A stretch of 64,000 nucleotides of DNA from Achatina immaculata (lineage: Eukaryota > Mollusca > Gastropoda > Stylommatophora > Achatinidae): the NCBI GenBank assembly GCA_009760885.1, contig CM019713.1, positions 30,633,889 to 30,697,888 of the forward strand, written 5' to 3'. A program made the translations under genes and the position numbers. Below the pieces are notes generated by a model that worked only from the letters and a program-made list of their open reading frames with translations, was not told the origin of the DNA and ran no database searches. Shown here piece after piece: positions 43,073 to 54,215 of this stretch. The stretch's first letter is position 1, and each line of letters opens with the position of its first letter.

Positions 43073-43261
43073 ATCTGCAGTAGTTCCAGGTAGACTGCCC
43101 CTCAGTTTGCCTGGCGACGAGACCTACAATGCAGCACTGGAAGAGATACGAGGTCGGCTAAGGAAGACTCAGTTTGACTACGCCTCTGATAGTGGACAGA
43201 AGACACCCGAGAACAAGCCACAGGTAGACTACAGAAGTGTTCTCAAGAAGAAGGACCAGTC
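43073..43261 (+). CDS. Host gene coding exon 10, DFRxxL-like actin-binding motif
   Basis: The acceptor is TTGTGCATCCAG and the donor is TC|GTAAGT. The 189-nt exon enters and leaves in phase 2. It encodes SAVVPGRLPLSLPGDETYNA, ALEEIRGRLRKTQFDYASDS and GQKTPENKPQVDYRSVLKKK, then DQ. In vertebrate smooth-muscle myosin light chain kinase, DFRxxL motifs bind F-actin, and VDYRSVLKKK matches that pattern with Tyr for Phe. This is the only functional clue in the gene and points to a muscle or cytoskeletal Ig-family protein. If the donor is not used, the next codons are TCG TAA, so the protein would end here. Confidence 0.8.
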
Positions 43262-43569
43262 GTAAGTGGAGTTCCATGGAGGACGAGAACATCACGAGTG
43301 TTGGGACATCGTGTGGTATCGGCTTTTGTTCAAGATTTTATTGACATTTACATTTTTTTTCCTTTAAAAAGAAAACATTTGTCTATTGTTTCCACGGTTG
43401 TGTCACAAGTTAGTTGCAGCGCGCACCGTGCACATAATATTTGACTACTTTGCACTTTGATTTGATTAATATTTGGCCACTAGAGACTAATAATGGTACC
43501 AAATCACCATCCAAAGATGCTATTCTCATCCATAGAACTAAAGGTAAAAGTATGAGTTGTGAAATAGCG
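43262..43569. other. Sequence after exon 10: intron 10 or 3' untranslated region
   Basis: Begins with GTAAGT, a strong donor, and also contains the in-frame TAA at 43263-43265. An AATAAA hexamer follows only at 44216-44221. I favour an intron because of the donor, but cannot exclude a terminal exon. Confidence 0.4.
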
Positions 43570-43800
43570 TCGTTACACACGGTCAAACCATAACTGCTCT
43601 GCTAGTGTCGCCATCAGCACTAACTCCGTAGCTAGCGATGTCATTCCTCTTCTTCCCCAGAGCGTTAACCCTGGCACCCATGTTTTTTCTTAAGGCTGGG
43701 CCAACCCTGGGAGCTTTGGCAACCATGGTTGGAAATCGAAACCGGGTCGCCTGGTCAGCGAGCGAGTGACTAATCAAATGCACTATCCCGGCTGCCCCCA
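43570..43800 (-). mobile_element. tRNA-derived SINE, type 3, inverted
   Basis: On the - strand: GGGGGCAGCCGGGATAGTGC, a box A-like TTGATTAGTCACTCGCTCGC, and a box B variant GGTTTCGATTTCC, then a non-tRNA body ending near GACACTAGCAGAGCAGTTAT. The body differs from types 1 and 2. It lies directly before the duplicated exon 9 segment. Confidence 0.7.
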
Positions 43801-43802
43801 TG

Positions 43803-44053
43803 AACTAAAGAAAATATGAAACAGTAATTCTTCTGATAGTTGTGACTGATTACTTAAAGTGAACTGTTATTTATGGTAGCTTTGTTTTCACCAAACAAAA
43901 ACTATTTCAGAAGATGACAGTGCCCCATATTTAACCAAAAGACTGGAATCGGACCTGGCAGGAACCATAATAGTCCTATGGCACCATCGTTTCACCTAGT
44001 CCTCATCCCAAGAGGGCGATATCGATATTGAATACGGCTCTGAGCCCAATAGT
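43803..44053 (+). pseudogene. Duplicated and decayed copy of host exon 9 with its upstream intron
   Basis: The segment 43803-44053 matches 40470-40747. The intronic part is shared (ATATGAAACAGTA, TTGTGACTGATT, GGTAGCTTTGTTTTCACC), as are the acceptor CTATTTCAG and the first 143 bases of exon 9. The copy keeps RLESDLAGTI but has TAG where the original has CAG (at about 44000), plus several changes such as CAG to CAC in the same region. It ends mid-exon without a donor. It cannot encode the exon 9 peptide. Confidence 0.92.
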
Positions 44054-44236
44054 AGTGCATATGTAGCACAAAAGAAAACCCATGCTGGAAAAGAGATCAT
44101 TCTTAAGGGCAGACTCCATGAACGTCCAGCTTACTCAGATCTATCCTACAAAATCTAGTGCCTGAATCATAAGAGGTAAAGCAGAAGGGGGTAGAGTTCC
44201 TTAAACTTGGTATTAAATAAACTAACTGTAGGCAGT

Positions 44237-44544
44237 TCTAATGAAGAATGTATGAGAAGAGCTGGAGAGACAAAAAACCTTGTCAAAAAGATAAGAGAGA
44301 GACAATGTACCTTCATAGGACATGCAATGAGAAGAGGGGGCATTGAAAATATTATAACAACAGGAAAAATAGAAGGAAGAAGATCAAGAGGAAGACCAAG
44401 AGAAATGATACTGGACAGTCTGACGGGATGGTGTGAGAGGAGATCACCAACTGAGCTGATGGCCTGCATGAAGGATCGGGTACTCTGGAGAAGCATAATA
44501 GCCAACGCCAGTTGGCACGGCACATGATGATGATGATGATGACG
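44237..44544 (+). mobile_element. Short family B LINE 3' fragment with target duplication
   Basis: Bounded by the 7-bp repeat AGGCAGT at 44230-44236 and 44545-44551. The + strand reads [30 protein letters not shown] and SRGRPREMILDSLTGW, ends SWHGT and a stop, then carries a (GAT)n tail at 44524-44541. It is 308 bp, 5'-truncated, and almost identical in sequence to 57343-57650, so it is a young insertion. Confidence 0.92.
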
Positions 44545-44551
44545 AGGCAGT

Positions 44552-45209
44552 ATTTAGCAATGTCCATGCATCTATGGTAACCTACAAATTTAGGAGGCGT
44601 ATAGGGGACTGATAACAGAAGGGCATTGAACCAAGAGGGATACAGCTTTATACAGATGATATAGCCTTGTACGTAGCCTTGCTTAAGGCGCAGATATTAG
44701 AGGGACAGTCAACCAGTTCTTAGCCTTGTACCTAGCCTTATCTATGGTACAAAGTAGACTGGATCAGATATTGTCCATAAATATCACTCAGCACGAATAA
44801 ACATGTATTTGTTTCATAGAAATGCCACAAAGAGTTATGTTTCACATTTTGTTGTCTGAGTTTTATATTTTAATGTTATATTTTTATTGTGGTAGAAACA
44901 TGCGGGTTCGTGTCCTGGAAAGAATATGCTGTTGTCTCCGGTGCTGGGACGAAGCGACTGAATCTGTTGTCCAGGATTACTGGTGATGATTGTGACAAGT
45001 TTATCATAAGATACTATCAAGTTTATCATCATTTTTATCAAGACTTTGGGACATATACAGGAAAATGAACCAGTGATCATGTCTGTGATCTGTAATGTTA
45101 GGCTTCTAAATTAGCTCCGTCACGACAAGGACAAAAATAGTATCTTTTTCCTCGCAAGCCACGTGATGCAAGCAGGGTCTTGACTGTTAGTGATAACCGT
45201 TAACCACGG
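44552..45209. other. No gene recognised
   Basis: AT-rich sequence with no exon or repeat family that I can name. Confidence 0.35.
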
Positions 45210-45212
45210 ACG

Positions 45213-45388
<176 letters not shown>

Positions 45389-46785
45389 AGGGAGGTAGGG
45401 AGAGAAAGAAACTGAAGAAAGATTAACAAATCGGTCGGAAAAAATAGATAAATCATAAATATTGAAAGACAAATAAAAATATGCGCCATTGCGGTCAACA
45501 CTTTTTTAATACAAACAAGAATTACTGATGCTACTGCCATTTATAACAACGAGTCAGTGATGAGAGGAGTTGCGCAGCAGGACATTGCTAGGTAACCTTC
45601 ATAAACGCATGGAACCCACTGACTTCAATACGTCTTTAAAAGACAAAGATTGCCGCCCTCATACAAGGGTGAGTCAAGAGTAACCGAAAATTAAGGGATG
45701 TTATCATATAATAATAATATGTAAGGAGTCGAGGGCCTGTTTATGTCTTTGCATATATTTTCAATGGTTACGTCCCTTGGTCTAGGGTTGCTGTTTTACC
45801 AGTCCTTGTAGTATCCCGTCAAGGAAAAAAAATAAAATCATGGTTACGTCCCTTGATCTAAGGTTTGCTGTTTTACCAGTCCTTGTAGAAAACTAAATCA
45901 ATCCCGAAATGGTTAGAGAAGCAAAAGGAAGCGTGCGGAAGAAAGTTTGGCAAATTAGTATCTTTCACTCATTGTTACTATATCCTGTGTTATGTTATCG
46001 TTGTTTCATTATCCAGCTGTAGAACTTTGTTCAAACTTTCATCATGTTTACCAATAAATGCCTTGCTGTTGTTTAGAAATTAATATGGCACACTTTTTAA
46101 ATGAGTATCCTAGCAGTCCTTGATCTCGTCTCGTGTGCTGTCCTCTGTGCTATTACGCCACTTCCTTTACACATTTCTCTATATTCAAACTCGGAGTTCA
46201 CCGATCTCCGATTAACAAATTCCTTAACAGTTAAAAATTACGTGAGTTGGTAGAGCTATGTTCTGGGAAGCAGTAAGAGAAGGACAACATTCTGGAAAAG
46301 ACACGTCCATAACGATGGGAGATAATCAATGTATTGAAAAAAAAATTGAATGAAACGGGCATGTTCTTTCCCTTTTACTTTAGTTTTCGTTCTTTGAAAG
46401 TCAGAGGTCATTATAGAAATAAGATTGAGGAGTACAAAACGTGACAGAACTTTCTGAATATTTCTGAGCTCCAGTCTTTGGGGTTTATTTGTAAAGAAAA
46501 ATCTTCATGTTTAGTGAATTCTAACAACAAAAGGAATACAAAAGTTTTAAAAAATGATAACAGAGACTACATCATGGCAGGAAATTGAACACAGAAGCTA
46601 AACAGTGGCAGAAGAATGGGATGTAAAAAACAAACTAAATAGTCTTACCAGAAGAAATAGAGAGGCTAAACAGTCCCAGGAGAAGGAATATAGCAGGTAA
46701 ACAGTTCCAGAGAAGAAATACAGAAGCTGGGCAGTGATGAGAGATGGAATTCAGAAGCTAGACCATAAAAAAGAGGCAACGTCAA
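45389..46785. other. No gene; short duplication
   Basis: A 76-bp-spaced direct duplication of ATGGTTACGTCCCTTG...CCAGTCCTTGTAG starts at 45764 and 45840. Near 45666 the block GGGTGAGTCAAGAGTAACCG looks like a mariner-type terminus, but I found no partner. The rest is not recognised. Confidence 0.35.
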
Positions 46786-46789
46786 GTCA

Positions 46790-47205
46790 AAAGAAGAAAT
46801 TTAGAAGCTGTACCATGAGAAAAGACGAAATACAGGAGCTGTGCCATGAGAAAAAATGAAATACAGGAGCTGTGCCATGAGAAAAGACGAAATGCAGGAG
46901 CTGTGCCATGAGAAAAGATGAAATACAGGAGCTGTGCCATGAGAAAAGACGAAATACAGGAGCTGTGCCATGAGAAAAGATGAAATACAGAAGCTATGCC
47001 ATGAGAAAAGACGAAATACAGGAGCTGTGCCATGAGAAAAGATGAAATACAGGAGCTGTGCCATGAGAAAAGACGAAATACAGGAGCTGTGCCATGAGAA
47101 AAGATGAAATACAGGAGCTGTGCCATGAGAAAATACGAAATACAGGAACTGTGCCATGAGAAAAGATGAAATACAGAAACTATGCGAAGAGAAAAGATGA
47201 AATAC
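46790..47205 (-). repeat. 31-bp minisatellite, about 13 copies
   Basis: The unit is AAATACAGGAGCTGTGCCAT then GAGAAAAGACG, alternating GACG and GATG ends between neighbouring copies, so a 62-bp higher-order period is visible. Degenerate relatives extend from 46620 to 47320. Confidence 0.95.
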
Positions 47206-48690
47206 AAGAACTGTTCCATGACAATGGACAAAATATAGAAGCCATGCCAAGACAAGAGACAAAATATAGAAGCTATGTCAAGACAATAGACAAAATATAG
47301 AAGCTATGTCAAGACAAGAGATGAAAAAACAAAACGTTTACTATAACAAGAAACTAATTACTGAAATTACACAATGACGAAGAAAGAGCACAGAAGCTAT
47401 TCTGCTGAAGACATCTGAACATAGAACCTAGAATGCTGACAGTAATATGCAACCTAAAGTTCTGACAACATAAGAACATTCAACATAAACTTCTGACAAT
47501 ATAAGAATATGCAAACTAAAGTTATGATAACATAAGAACATTCAACGTAAACTTCTGACAATATAAGAATAATAAACTAAAGTTCAGACAACATAATAAC
47601 ATTCAACATAAACTTCTGACATTATAAGAATATGCAACCTAAACCTCTGATAATCTGATAAAGAAAGAACATTAAAGCTAAGTTGTGACAACATAAAAAA
47701 AAACATTTAAGCTAAAGTTCTGATGACACTAAAACATGGAAGCTAAAGTTCTGACAACATAAAACCATTCACGTTAAAGTTCTGACAACGCAGGAAGATT
47801 CAGCTTAAAGTTCTGACGTCACAAGTACGTTCAAACTAAAGTTCTAACATTATAAGAACTTTGAAACTGAAGTACTGATAAAGAATGGAGCCAGGAAGTG
47901 ACAACATATACGGGAAAAAAAAAAGATTTAAAATGTCGAATCGCCAGACGAGACATTAATGTTAGCAAGAGAGTTAACACAGAAACTGCTACACTGTTAA
48001 CAGCAGACATTATATAAGAGTTAAAACTGATAACAACAGAAGGATCGGAGAAGGTCATTTACTGAAAAAAAAAATTACGATAAAAACTTGCTTTATAAGC
48101 GAAAGAGACGTGAAAAATTTGTCGGGACTTCTACGCCAAGAGAGACCTCAGCCCAACTGTTAAATGCGCAAGACAAGACAACATATAAAACTGGCAAATA
48201 TGAAGGAGACTACGTGTATTATCCTCGTTGTGTTAGATTTGTCATTCTTTCTGAAAAGTAAAGGAAAGCACCCAAGCCGGGGGCTATAAATATAAGACAA
48301 AACGTGGCACTCCCCCTCCCCTCCTCCCTCCCCCCTCCCCCGGGACTATTTATCTTTATCATCATAAATGTTTACAGCTCTTGCAAACACGAGTTGTCAC
48401 GACGCTGGCAAGAACCGTAACCCGCTTTCACTTCTTGTGGATAAGGGAGAAAACTTGGCACTGTTTTCATTTCAAGCTTAACTACCTTTGGTTTTATTAT
48501 TCAGTAACAGCTAGATAAAACAAAACACAACAAAACAAAGATTCCAGACGCATTGGAAATTTACTTTTAGGTTCATACCTCTGTTGTGTAAGGGAATTAC
48601 ATCTTTTCATGTAATTTTTTTAATCACTTTTAATTCCTTCAGTTTCCTAAAAACGGCTCATTGTTTCCGATGGAAAATGGATTACTGTGG
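47206..48690. repeat. Degenerate tandem CTGACAACATAAGAA-type repeats, then non-coding sequence
   Basis: From about 47420 to 47860, units like AAAGTTCTGACAACATAAGA with TTCAACATAAACTTCTGACA recur with a period near 36 bp. The sequence after 47880 has a C run near 48311-48341 and no recognised gene. Confidence 0.6.
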
Positions 48691-48709
48691 TTACTGACAT
48701 GTCTTGTGC

Positions 48710-49190
48710 AACAGATCCATATCAAGAGAAACAAGATTTCGAGTATTTAAATTTTACATCGAGCCAATTTTGTTTTATGGATGTGAAGCATGGTCTATGA
48801 TAAGAGAGTACAGCGAGAAATGGAGGCCATGGAAATGTGGTTCATAAGAAGGATGTTGAAGGTATCATGGACAGCTAAGAAAACCAATCAAGAAGTCCTA
48901 AGATAGGCTGGAGTTAAAAAGCAAATTACACCAAAGATCAGGAAGCAGACAAGCGAGATTTGTAGGACATTTTCTGAGAAGAGGAAAATTGGGACACATT
49001 GTGGCAAGTAAAAAAAAAAAAACTGAAGGAAGAAGAGACAGAGGAAGACAGAGAGAGAAGTTACTGGATGGGCTGTCAGTGTGGCTAGGAAGAAAGTCAC
49101 CGGGGGATTTTATAATCAACGCAAAATACAGGGAATTGTAGAGAGAAATGATGGCCTACATCATTCTGCACGGTATTTAGAACGGTTGCT
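48710..49190 (+). pseudogene. Decayed C-terminal part of a family B-like LINE
   Basis: Across frames the + strand gives [52 protein letters not shown] and GRRDRGRQREKLLDGLS. These match [33 protein letters not shown] and GHAMRRGG of family B with many changes. It is an older relative. Confidence 0.85.
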
Positions 49191-49289
49191 AGAAGTCTTG
49201 GATGCTATAAAATGTAGACTTTATTAAAGAATACTAGAAAGGAAGTTAGGATCAGAACTGCAAAAGCAGCATCGATCATCAAGAACCTT

Positions 49290-49795
49290 GAGAGCATATG
49301 GAATTCAAAAGTTATAAGCACAAAAACCAAGTTAAGATTATTCAATTCAAATGTAATATCCACCCTCATTTATGCATGCGAAAGCTGGAAAACAAGTAAA
49401 GAAATAGACAAGAAATTAGACTCTTTTGAAAACAAATGCCTAAGGAAAATACTCGGCATCAAGTGGAACAAATTTAAGAACAATGCAGAGATAAGACAGA
49501 TGACTGAACAACAACCAATCTCATGGGTGATCAGGAAAAGGAGATGGACAAATGTTGGTCGCTTGATGAGAAGAAATGATCAGAGAATCCAAAAACAAGC
49601 TATCAAGTGGAACACAACAGGCCAAAGAAAAAGAGGCAGACCGCGTGAAACTCTGAAGAGGACATTGTGAAGAGAAGCCAAATTAACAGGCATAAAATCC
49701 CTTGATGAGGTTGAAATACTCGCCGAAAACAGGAAAAATTGGCGAACTACTTTGAGAGACCTATGTGACGTTTAACGGCACGGGAAGGATATAAG
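49290..49795 (+). pseudogene. C-terminal fragment of RTE-like LINE family D
   Basis: The + strand reads TKTKLRLFNSNVISTLIYAC, ESWKTSKEIDKKL, ENKCLRKILGIKWNKF, QMTEQQPISWVIRKRRWTNV, RQRKRGRPRETLKR (approximate, with one stop) and SLDEVEILAENRKNWRTTLR. It is closely related to 31480-31960 and 51303-51560 and better preserved than either. It ends near GGATATAAGATAAG. Confidence 0.88.
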
Positions 49796-49935
49796 ATAAG
49801 ATTAAAGAATACATGCCGCTGACAGACATAATGCTATTCTCTGTTTCTAGAAATGTATTTTTAAAAATCGTCTTGACTCCTGGCGATTCGTTTTCCTTTT
49901 TTACTTTGGTATCTTGTGATACAAACCAGTATCCT

Positions 49936-50190
49936 CTTCTTTTTCTTCTTCGTTCGCTTCTACCACCAAGATCGCCCCGTGATCCTACTGAATTTACTTT
50001 TGTGGTTCTCGCGATAGCCTCATTTAGGATGGAGGCTCAGAGCATCGCGGTGCTTGAGTCTATATTCTCTGAGGGTCATAGAAGCGGCATATGGCAATCT
50101 ACAACCGGTGGTAGATTTAACCATTTTGAATCTACAGCTACGGCCATCATCTTTCTAGATAAAGAAATGATATATTTGAAGAAATAAACA
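49936..50190. repeat. Dispersed repeat with CTT tail, partial copy
   Basis: TTCTTCTTCGTTCGCTTCTA, CCACCAAGATCGCCCCGTGA and TCCTACTGAATTTAC match 52606-52665. The two copies then diverge. On the - strand it is a GAA-tailed element. The + frame of 124 codons across it has no domain. Confidence 0.65.
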
Positions 50191-50500
50191 CACTTAGGAC
50201 ATACCTAGTTACATGAGTGAAGTCAAGCCACAGTTCAGCATTCCCCTACAGGGAATCACAAATCTCAGGGCGACATATCCTACAAGATCACAGGATGTGT
50301 CAAGAGTTGACAGAATAGCTGCGGCCTTCGACAGTCTCAATGAAATAAAAGTTATTTAAGAAAGATCACAGCCCTGGAAACAGGTAGTAAAGACAAACTG
50401 ATGTCTGAAACGAAATAAAAGGAATTCTGCTCACAGACATTGCTTATGTTAGAAAAATTACGGCCAAATATCACCTTCTGGTGAGTTTATACTAGGTGAT
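50191..50500. other. No gene recognised
   Basis: Unassigned AT-rich sequence between two repeats. Confidence 0.35.
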
Positions 50501-50504
50501 TAAC

Positions 50505-50718
50505 AGAAGATTTCTTCTTTTTGTGATTAATAGAAGATTTCAGCCTTTTGTGATTAATGGAAGATTTCTTCTTCTTTGTGATTAATGGAAGATGTCTTCC
50601 TCTTTGTGATTAATGGAAGATGTCTTCTTCTTTGTGATTAATGGAAGATGTCTTCTTCTTTGTGATTAATGGAAGATGTCTTCTTCTTTGTGATTAATGG
50701 AAGATGTCTTCTTCCTGT
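50505..50718 (+). repeat. 28-bp minisatellite, about seven copies
   Basis: The unit is TGTGATTAATGGAAGATGTC then TTCTTCTT. The first copies are variant (AGAAGATTTC) and the last five nearly identical. Confidence 0.93.
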
Positions 50719-51057
50719 AAAACGATAGAATAAAACACTAGCCTGTATGGCCAGCTTGGAAACACAGCCATCTCTCTTTGCGTTATTTTCCTAGTCTGAT
50801 CATAAATATTGTGCTGTCACGTGACCGTGGGCAAGCTTCGTTGTTTCCGCTTTGCTAAATATCTCCTGTAGAAGAAAATATTGAGCACCCAGCAATAAGC
50901 CAAAGCTTCGAACTCAGATGAAAGTGATATCTTTTCTACCATACAAGACGGACCTTACCTTACAGTAAGATTATTTTTTTTACACAATTATATTTCATCA
51001 GTTATTATTTTATTAACACGATTTCATCTAAATAAAGTGTAAAAAGGGTTTTTTTAA
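50719..51057. other. No gene recognised
   Basis: AT-rich sequence ending at the SINE tail. Nothing supportable. Confidence 0.35.
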
Positions 51058-51298
51058 AAATCCCGTTTCCATGTCACTAAGGCATATTAGTGATATAGGG
51101 TTAGGCCCGTATTTCAAAGACCTTCGGCACTGGTACCTTCCCCGATTTCTCTGACACCCATTTTCAGAGGTTGATTGGAGCCCGGGACCTTTTTGCTGTG
51201 GTGGTACCAGAAAAAAAAGTCCCCACTATCTGGACTTGAGCACGGTAGCACCGGATTAGTAGACCGAGAATCTACCCACTCGACCAACCAGGCTTCCT
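51058..51298 (-). mobile_element. tRNA-derived SINE, type 2, inverted
   Basis: On the - strand: TGGTTGGTCGAGTGGGTAGA (box A region), TCTCGGTCTACTAATCCGGT, GTGCTCAAGTCCAGATAGTG (box B region), then the type 2 body with TTTTTTTTCTGGTACCACC, GTGCCGAAGGTC and AATATGCCTTAGTGACATGG. The body matches 39106-39362. Confidence 0.85.
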
Positions 51299-51302
51299 AA
51301 AG

Positions 51303-51562
51303 TTTCTTATCTTATATCTTATATCCTTCCCGTGCCGTTAAACGTCACATAGGGCTCGCAAAGTAGTTCACCAATTTTTCCTGTCTACAGCGAGTCTTTC
51401 AACCTCATCAAAGGTTATTTTGGCCTCTCTTAACAATGTCCTCTTCAGAGTTGCACGCGGTCTGCCTCTTTTTCTTTGGCCTGTTGTGTTCCACTTGATA
51501 GCTTGTTTTGGGATTCTCTGATTATTTATTCTCATCAAGTGACCAACATAGGTCACTTCCTA
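51303..51562 (-). pseudogene. C-terminal fragment of RTE-like LINE family D, inverted
   Basis: The - strand reads MTYVGHLMRINNQRIPKQAI, KWNTTGQRKRGRPRATLKRT, LLREAKITFDEVERLAVDRK and NW. It is the reverse-oriented relative of 31480-31960 and 49290-49795. It abuts the SINE at 51058-51298. Confidence 0.88.
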
Positions 51563-52584
51563 AAGTTTACATAATATAAATTAAGAATGAAGTAAAAAAA
51601 AACCCCACCCATTAACATTACGGTAAATTATCTTTATTTAAAAGAAGTTAAGACAAAATATAACGTTGCAGTAAAATAACCTTCAGACCATGCTATGTAT
51701 TATCACGTTATGTATAGGAACACCACAAAACTTTCAATATCTGTACGTGATGTACTTACTCAATATAAAAGTAATTATGAATGTCATACTGACGTCGTCT
51801 GTACATACTCAGCCCATTTAGAAACACAAGTTTGAGAATAACAAAACAAAACATCGACATTACAGACTAAAACACGGAACATGTAGAAAAATTTCATGAG
51901 CATGCGCGAAGCCTCCTCAACAATCTAAATCTCAGACATCATCTATCTCCCTAAAACTCGTAAAACATTTTACACGCGTAAATATTTAACATAAATACGA
52001 GTTGCCAGAGAGATGTTCCAGCTTGACTTCTACCCGTTCTAGTTTGGACTATAAGATTTTTATTCCACCCGTGTCATTTGTTTATGGGCCATTTTAGTTC
52101 GTGAAAAAGATGGATCGGAATAGTTAACTGGTAATTATTTAAATTTCTCGACCGCTCTTAAAGCTGAGTTTCAAGATAAAAAATAAGTTAATTTCAGATT
52201 TGCCGATTAAAGCAGTTGTAGGAGGCCTCAGGCAAGAACTAATGAGGCTGCAAAAATAAGAGAGCCTAGTCTTGTTTGAGGCATGTAAAGGGGGAGGATA
52301 ACTGCTTGGAGATTATCGTTAAGTAACACTGAAATAAGAGTAAATAAACAGAATAAAAGTATAAAAGAAAAACAAAAAATTGGTGTAAAAATTATCAGAT
52401 TTAATATTAAAGTGAGATTTAATGCAGTTAAAGAGTTTTGAAATGGACCACAGTAATGAAATGAAGTTTTTTATATATCAAAGTTTTATCTGTCAAGCCA
52501 TTTTATTTTCCTCGTAATTTTGCATTAGTGTATTATCTATTTTTACATTATTCAGCTTAACGGGGGACACATTTGATTAAATAA
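51563..52584. other. No gene recognised
   Basis: AT-rich sequence of about 1 kb with no exon, RNA gene or repeat family that I can identify. Confidence 0.35.
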
Positions 52585-53187
52585 GTCTCTTCTTCTTCAT
52601 CTTCTTCTTCTTCTTCGTTCGCTTCTACCACCAAGACCGCCCCGTGATCCTACTGAATTTACTCCTGTGGTCCTCGATAGGTCCCGTGGTCCCCGAGAGG
52701 ACCAGAAGAGGTTCAGAGTATCGCAGGGCTTGGGTCTGTATTCTTGGTGGGTCGCAGAGGCGGGATTGCATGACAGGGTGGTTTTCGTTGCACCAGTTTG
52801 ATCTAGAGTTGGACTTTCTCACTCGGAAAACCTCGACGTGTTTTGAGATATCCGTGTATCCCCGCCGGGTGAGAGATGGTTGCCCACTCAGTCCAGCGTT
52901 GGACTTTCTCATCGGAAAACCTCAGCGTGATTAGGATACGCATATATCCCCGTCGGGTGAGAGGTGGTTGCTTATCTTAGACTGCACTGGTCCAGTGTCT
53001 CCGACTTCAGCGTTTTGTGGTCGTGGCCGCTACCCTTCCTAGTTGTGATCAGGACGGAGCATTTGTCCAGGAGGACGAATCCTCGCCACTAGTAGGTGTC
53101 ACCCCTGGGTTGAGCCAGTTTAGGCGTATTATCCCAGTATGGGCACGTTTATGACGTGACCGACCTCTAGAGCGGAGGTACCGTGAC
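52585..53187 (-). repeat. Dispersed repeat (family G) with CTT/GAA tail and internal duplication
   Basis: The CTT run at 52588-52616 is the tail. A block containing TTGGACTTTCTCACTCGGAA and CCCCGCCGGGTGAGAGATGG (52808-52885) is repeated in diverged form at 52901-52972. The stretch 52900-53187 matches the inverse of 63500-64000 (AGTTGTGATCAGGACGGAGC, CGAATCCTCGCCACTAGT). I find no protein domain. Its GAA tail suggests LINE-assisted spread. Confidence 0.8.
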
Positions 53188-53735
53188 AGATTAAATAAGT
53201 ATAACATTCTACACATTCATTATGGGAAAAACTTTTAAACTTCACAAACCCAAAACAGAAAAAAAGGAAAGAACCGCACATATCAGCCGTAACGATGCAA
53301 AGTTGCAGCTAAATACACAAACCTGACAAATTGTTAACAAATAGAAGGATTATTAATGAACTGACACAAACGAATGTATGGACTGATGGATGAAAGGATA
53401 AGCTGATGTCAGATAGATGAATGAACAGTTGATTAGATGGGTAACAGACAGAATGAAGCTGTAAGTTAGAAGGGACCAGTGTCTTTGAAGTCAGGACAAA
53501 TCCTTAGCTGCTCCGATCATCTCTGTAATATATCCATCAGAACAGTATGACTGATACTAGCAGTTCTGTAATGCTTGCCCGCCTTTCTGGGGCTCTTAAA
53601 AGCTTTTGGCGTAAATCATTGAATGTATTACTGGAATGATTGACGGAAACTAGGATGGAACTGTTTCCATGTCAATGAAGTGGTTTCTGTTCAGGTAATT
53701 CATTTGAGATTACAATTCTTTTGACAATTCATATA
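53188..53735. other. No gene recognised
   Basis: Unassigned sequence between a dispersed repeat and a minisatellite. Confidence 0.35.
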
Positions 53736-53739
53736 GGTG

Positions 53740-54215
53740 TATTGTTTGTTTAAAAGTTCATGTGAGGTTAGAATTTGTTTAACAGTTCATGTGAGGTTAG
53801 AATTTGTTTAACAGTTCATGTGAGGTTAGAATTTGTTTAACAGTTCATGTGAGGTTAGAATTTGTTTGAGATATAATCCCTAACTCTTCACAGACTGAGA
53901 TTAGGAATTGTTTCACAGTTCATTTGAGGTCAGGGTTTGTTTAACAGTTCATCTGAGGTTATGATTTATTTGACAGTTCATCTGAGATTAGAATGTTTAT
54001 GACAGTTCATCTGAGGTTTGGATTTATTTGACAGTTCATCTGAGGTTAGAATGTTTCTGACAGTTCATCTGAGGTTAGGATTTATTTGACAGTTCATCTG
54101 AGGTTAGAATGTATCTGACAGTTCATCTGATGTCAGAATGTATCTGACAGTTCATCTGAGGTTAGAATGTATCTGACAGTTCATCTGAAGTTAGGATATG
54201 TTTTACAGTGTATTT
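53740..54215 (+). repeat. 29-bp minisatellite, about 16 copies
   Basis: Left copies read GTTCATGTGAGGTTAGAATT then TGTTTAACA. Right copies read GTTCATCTGAGGTTAGAATG then TATCTGACA. Copies near the centre (53875-53910) are most degenerate. Confidence 0.93.

Noticed and set aside
45660..45700. Mariner-type terminus (GGGTGAGTCAAGAGTAACCG)
   Set aside because: No matching inverted end or transposase within several kilobases.
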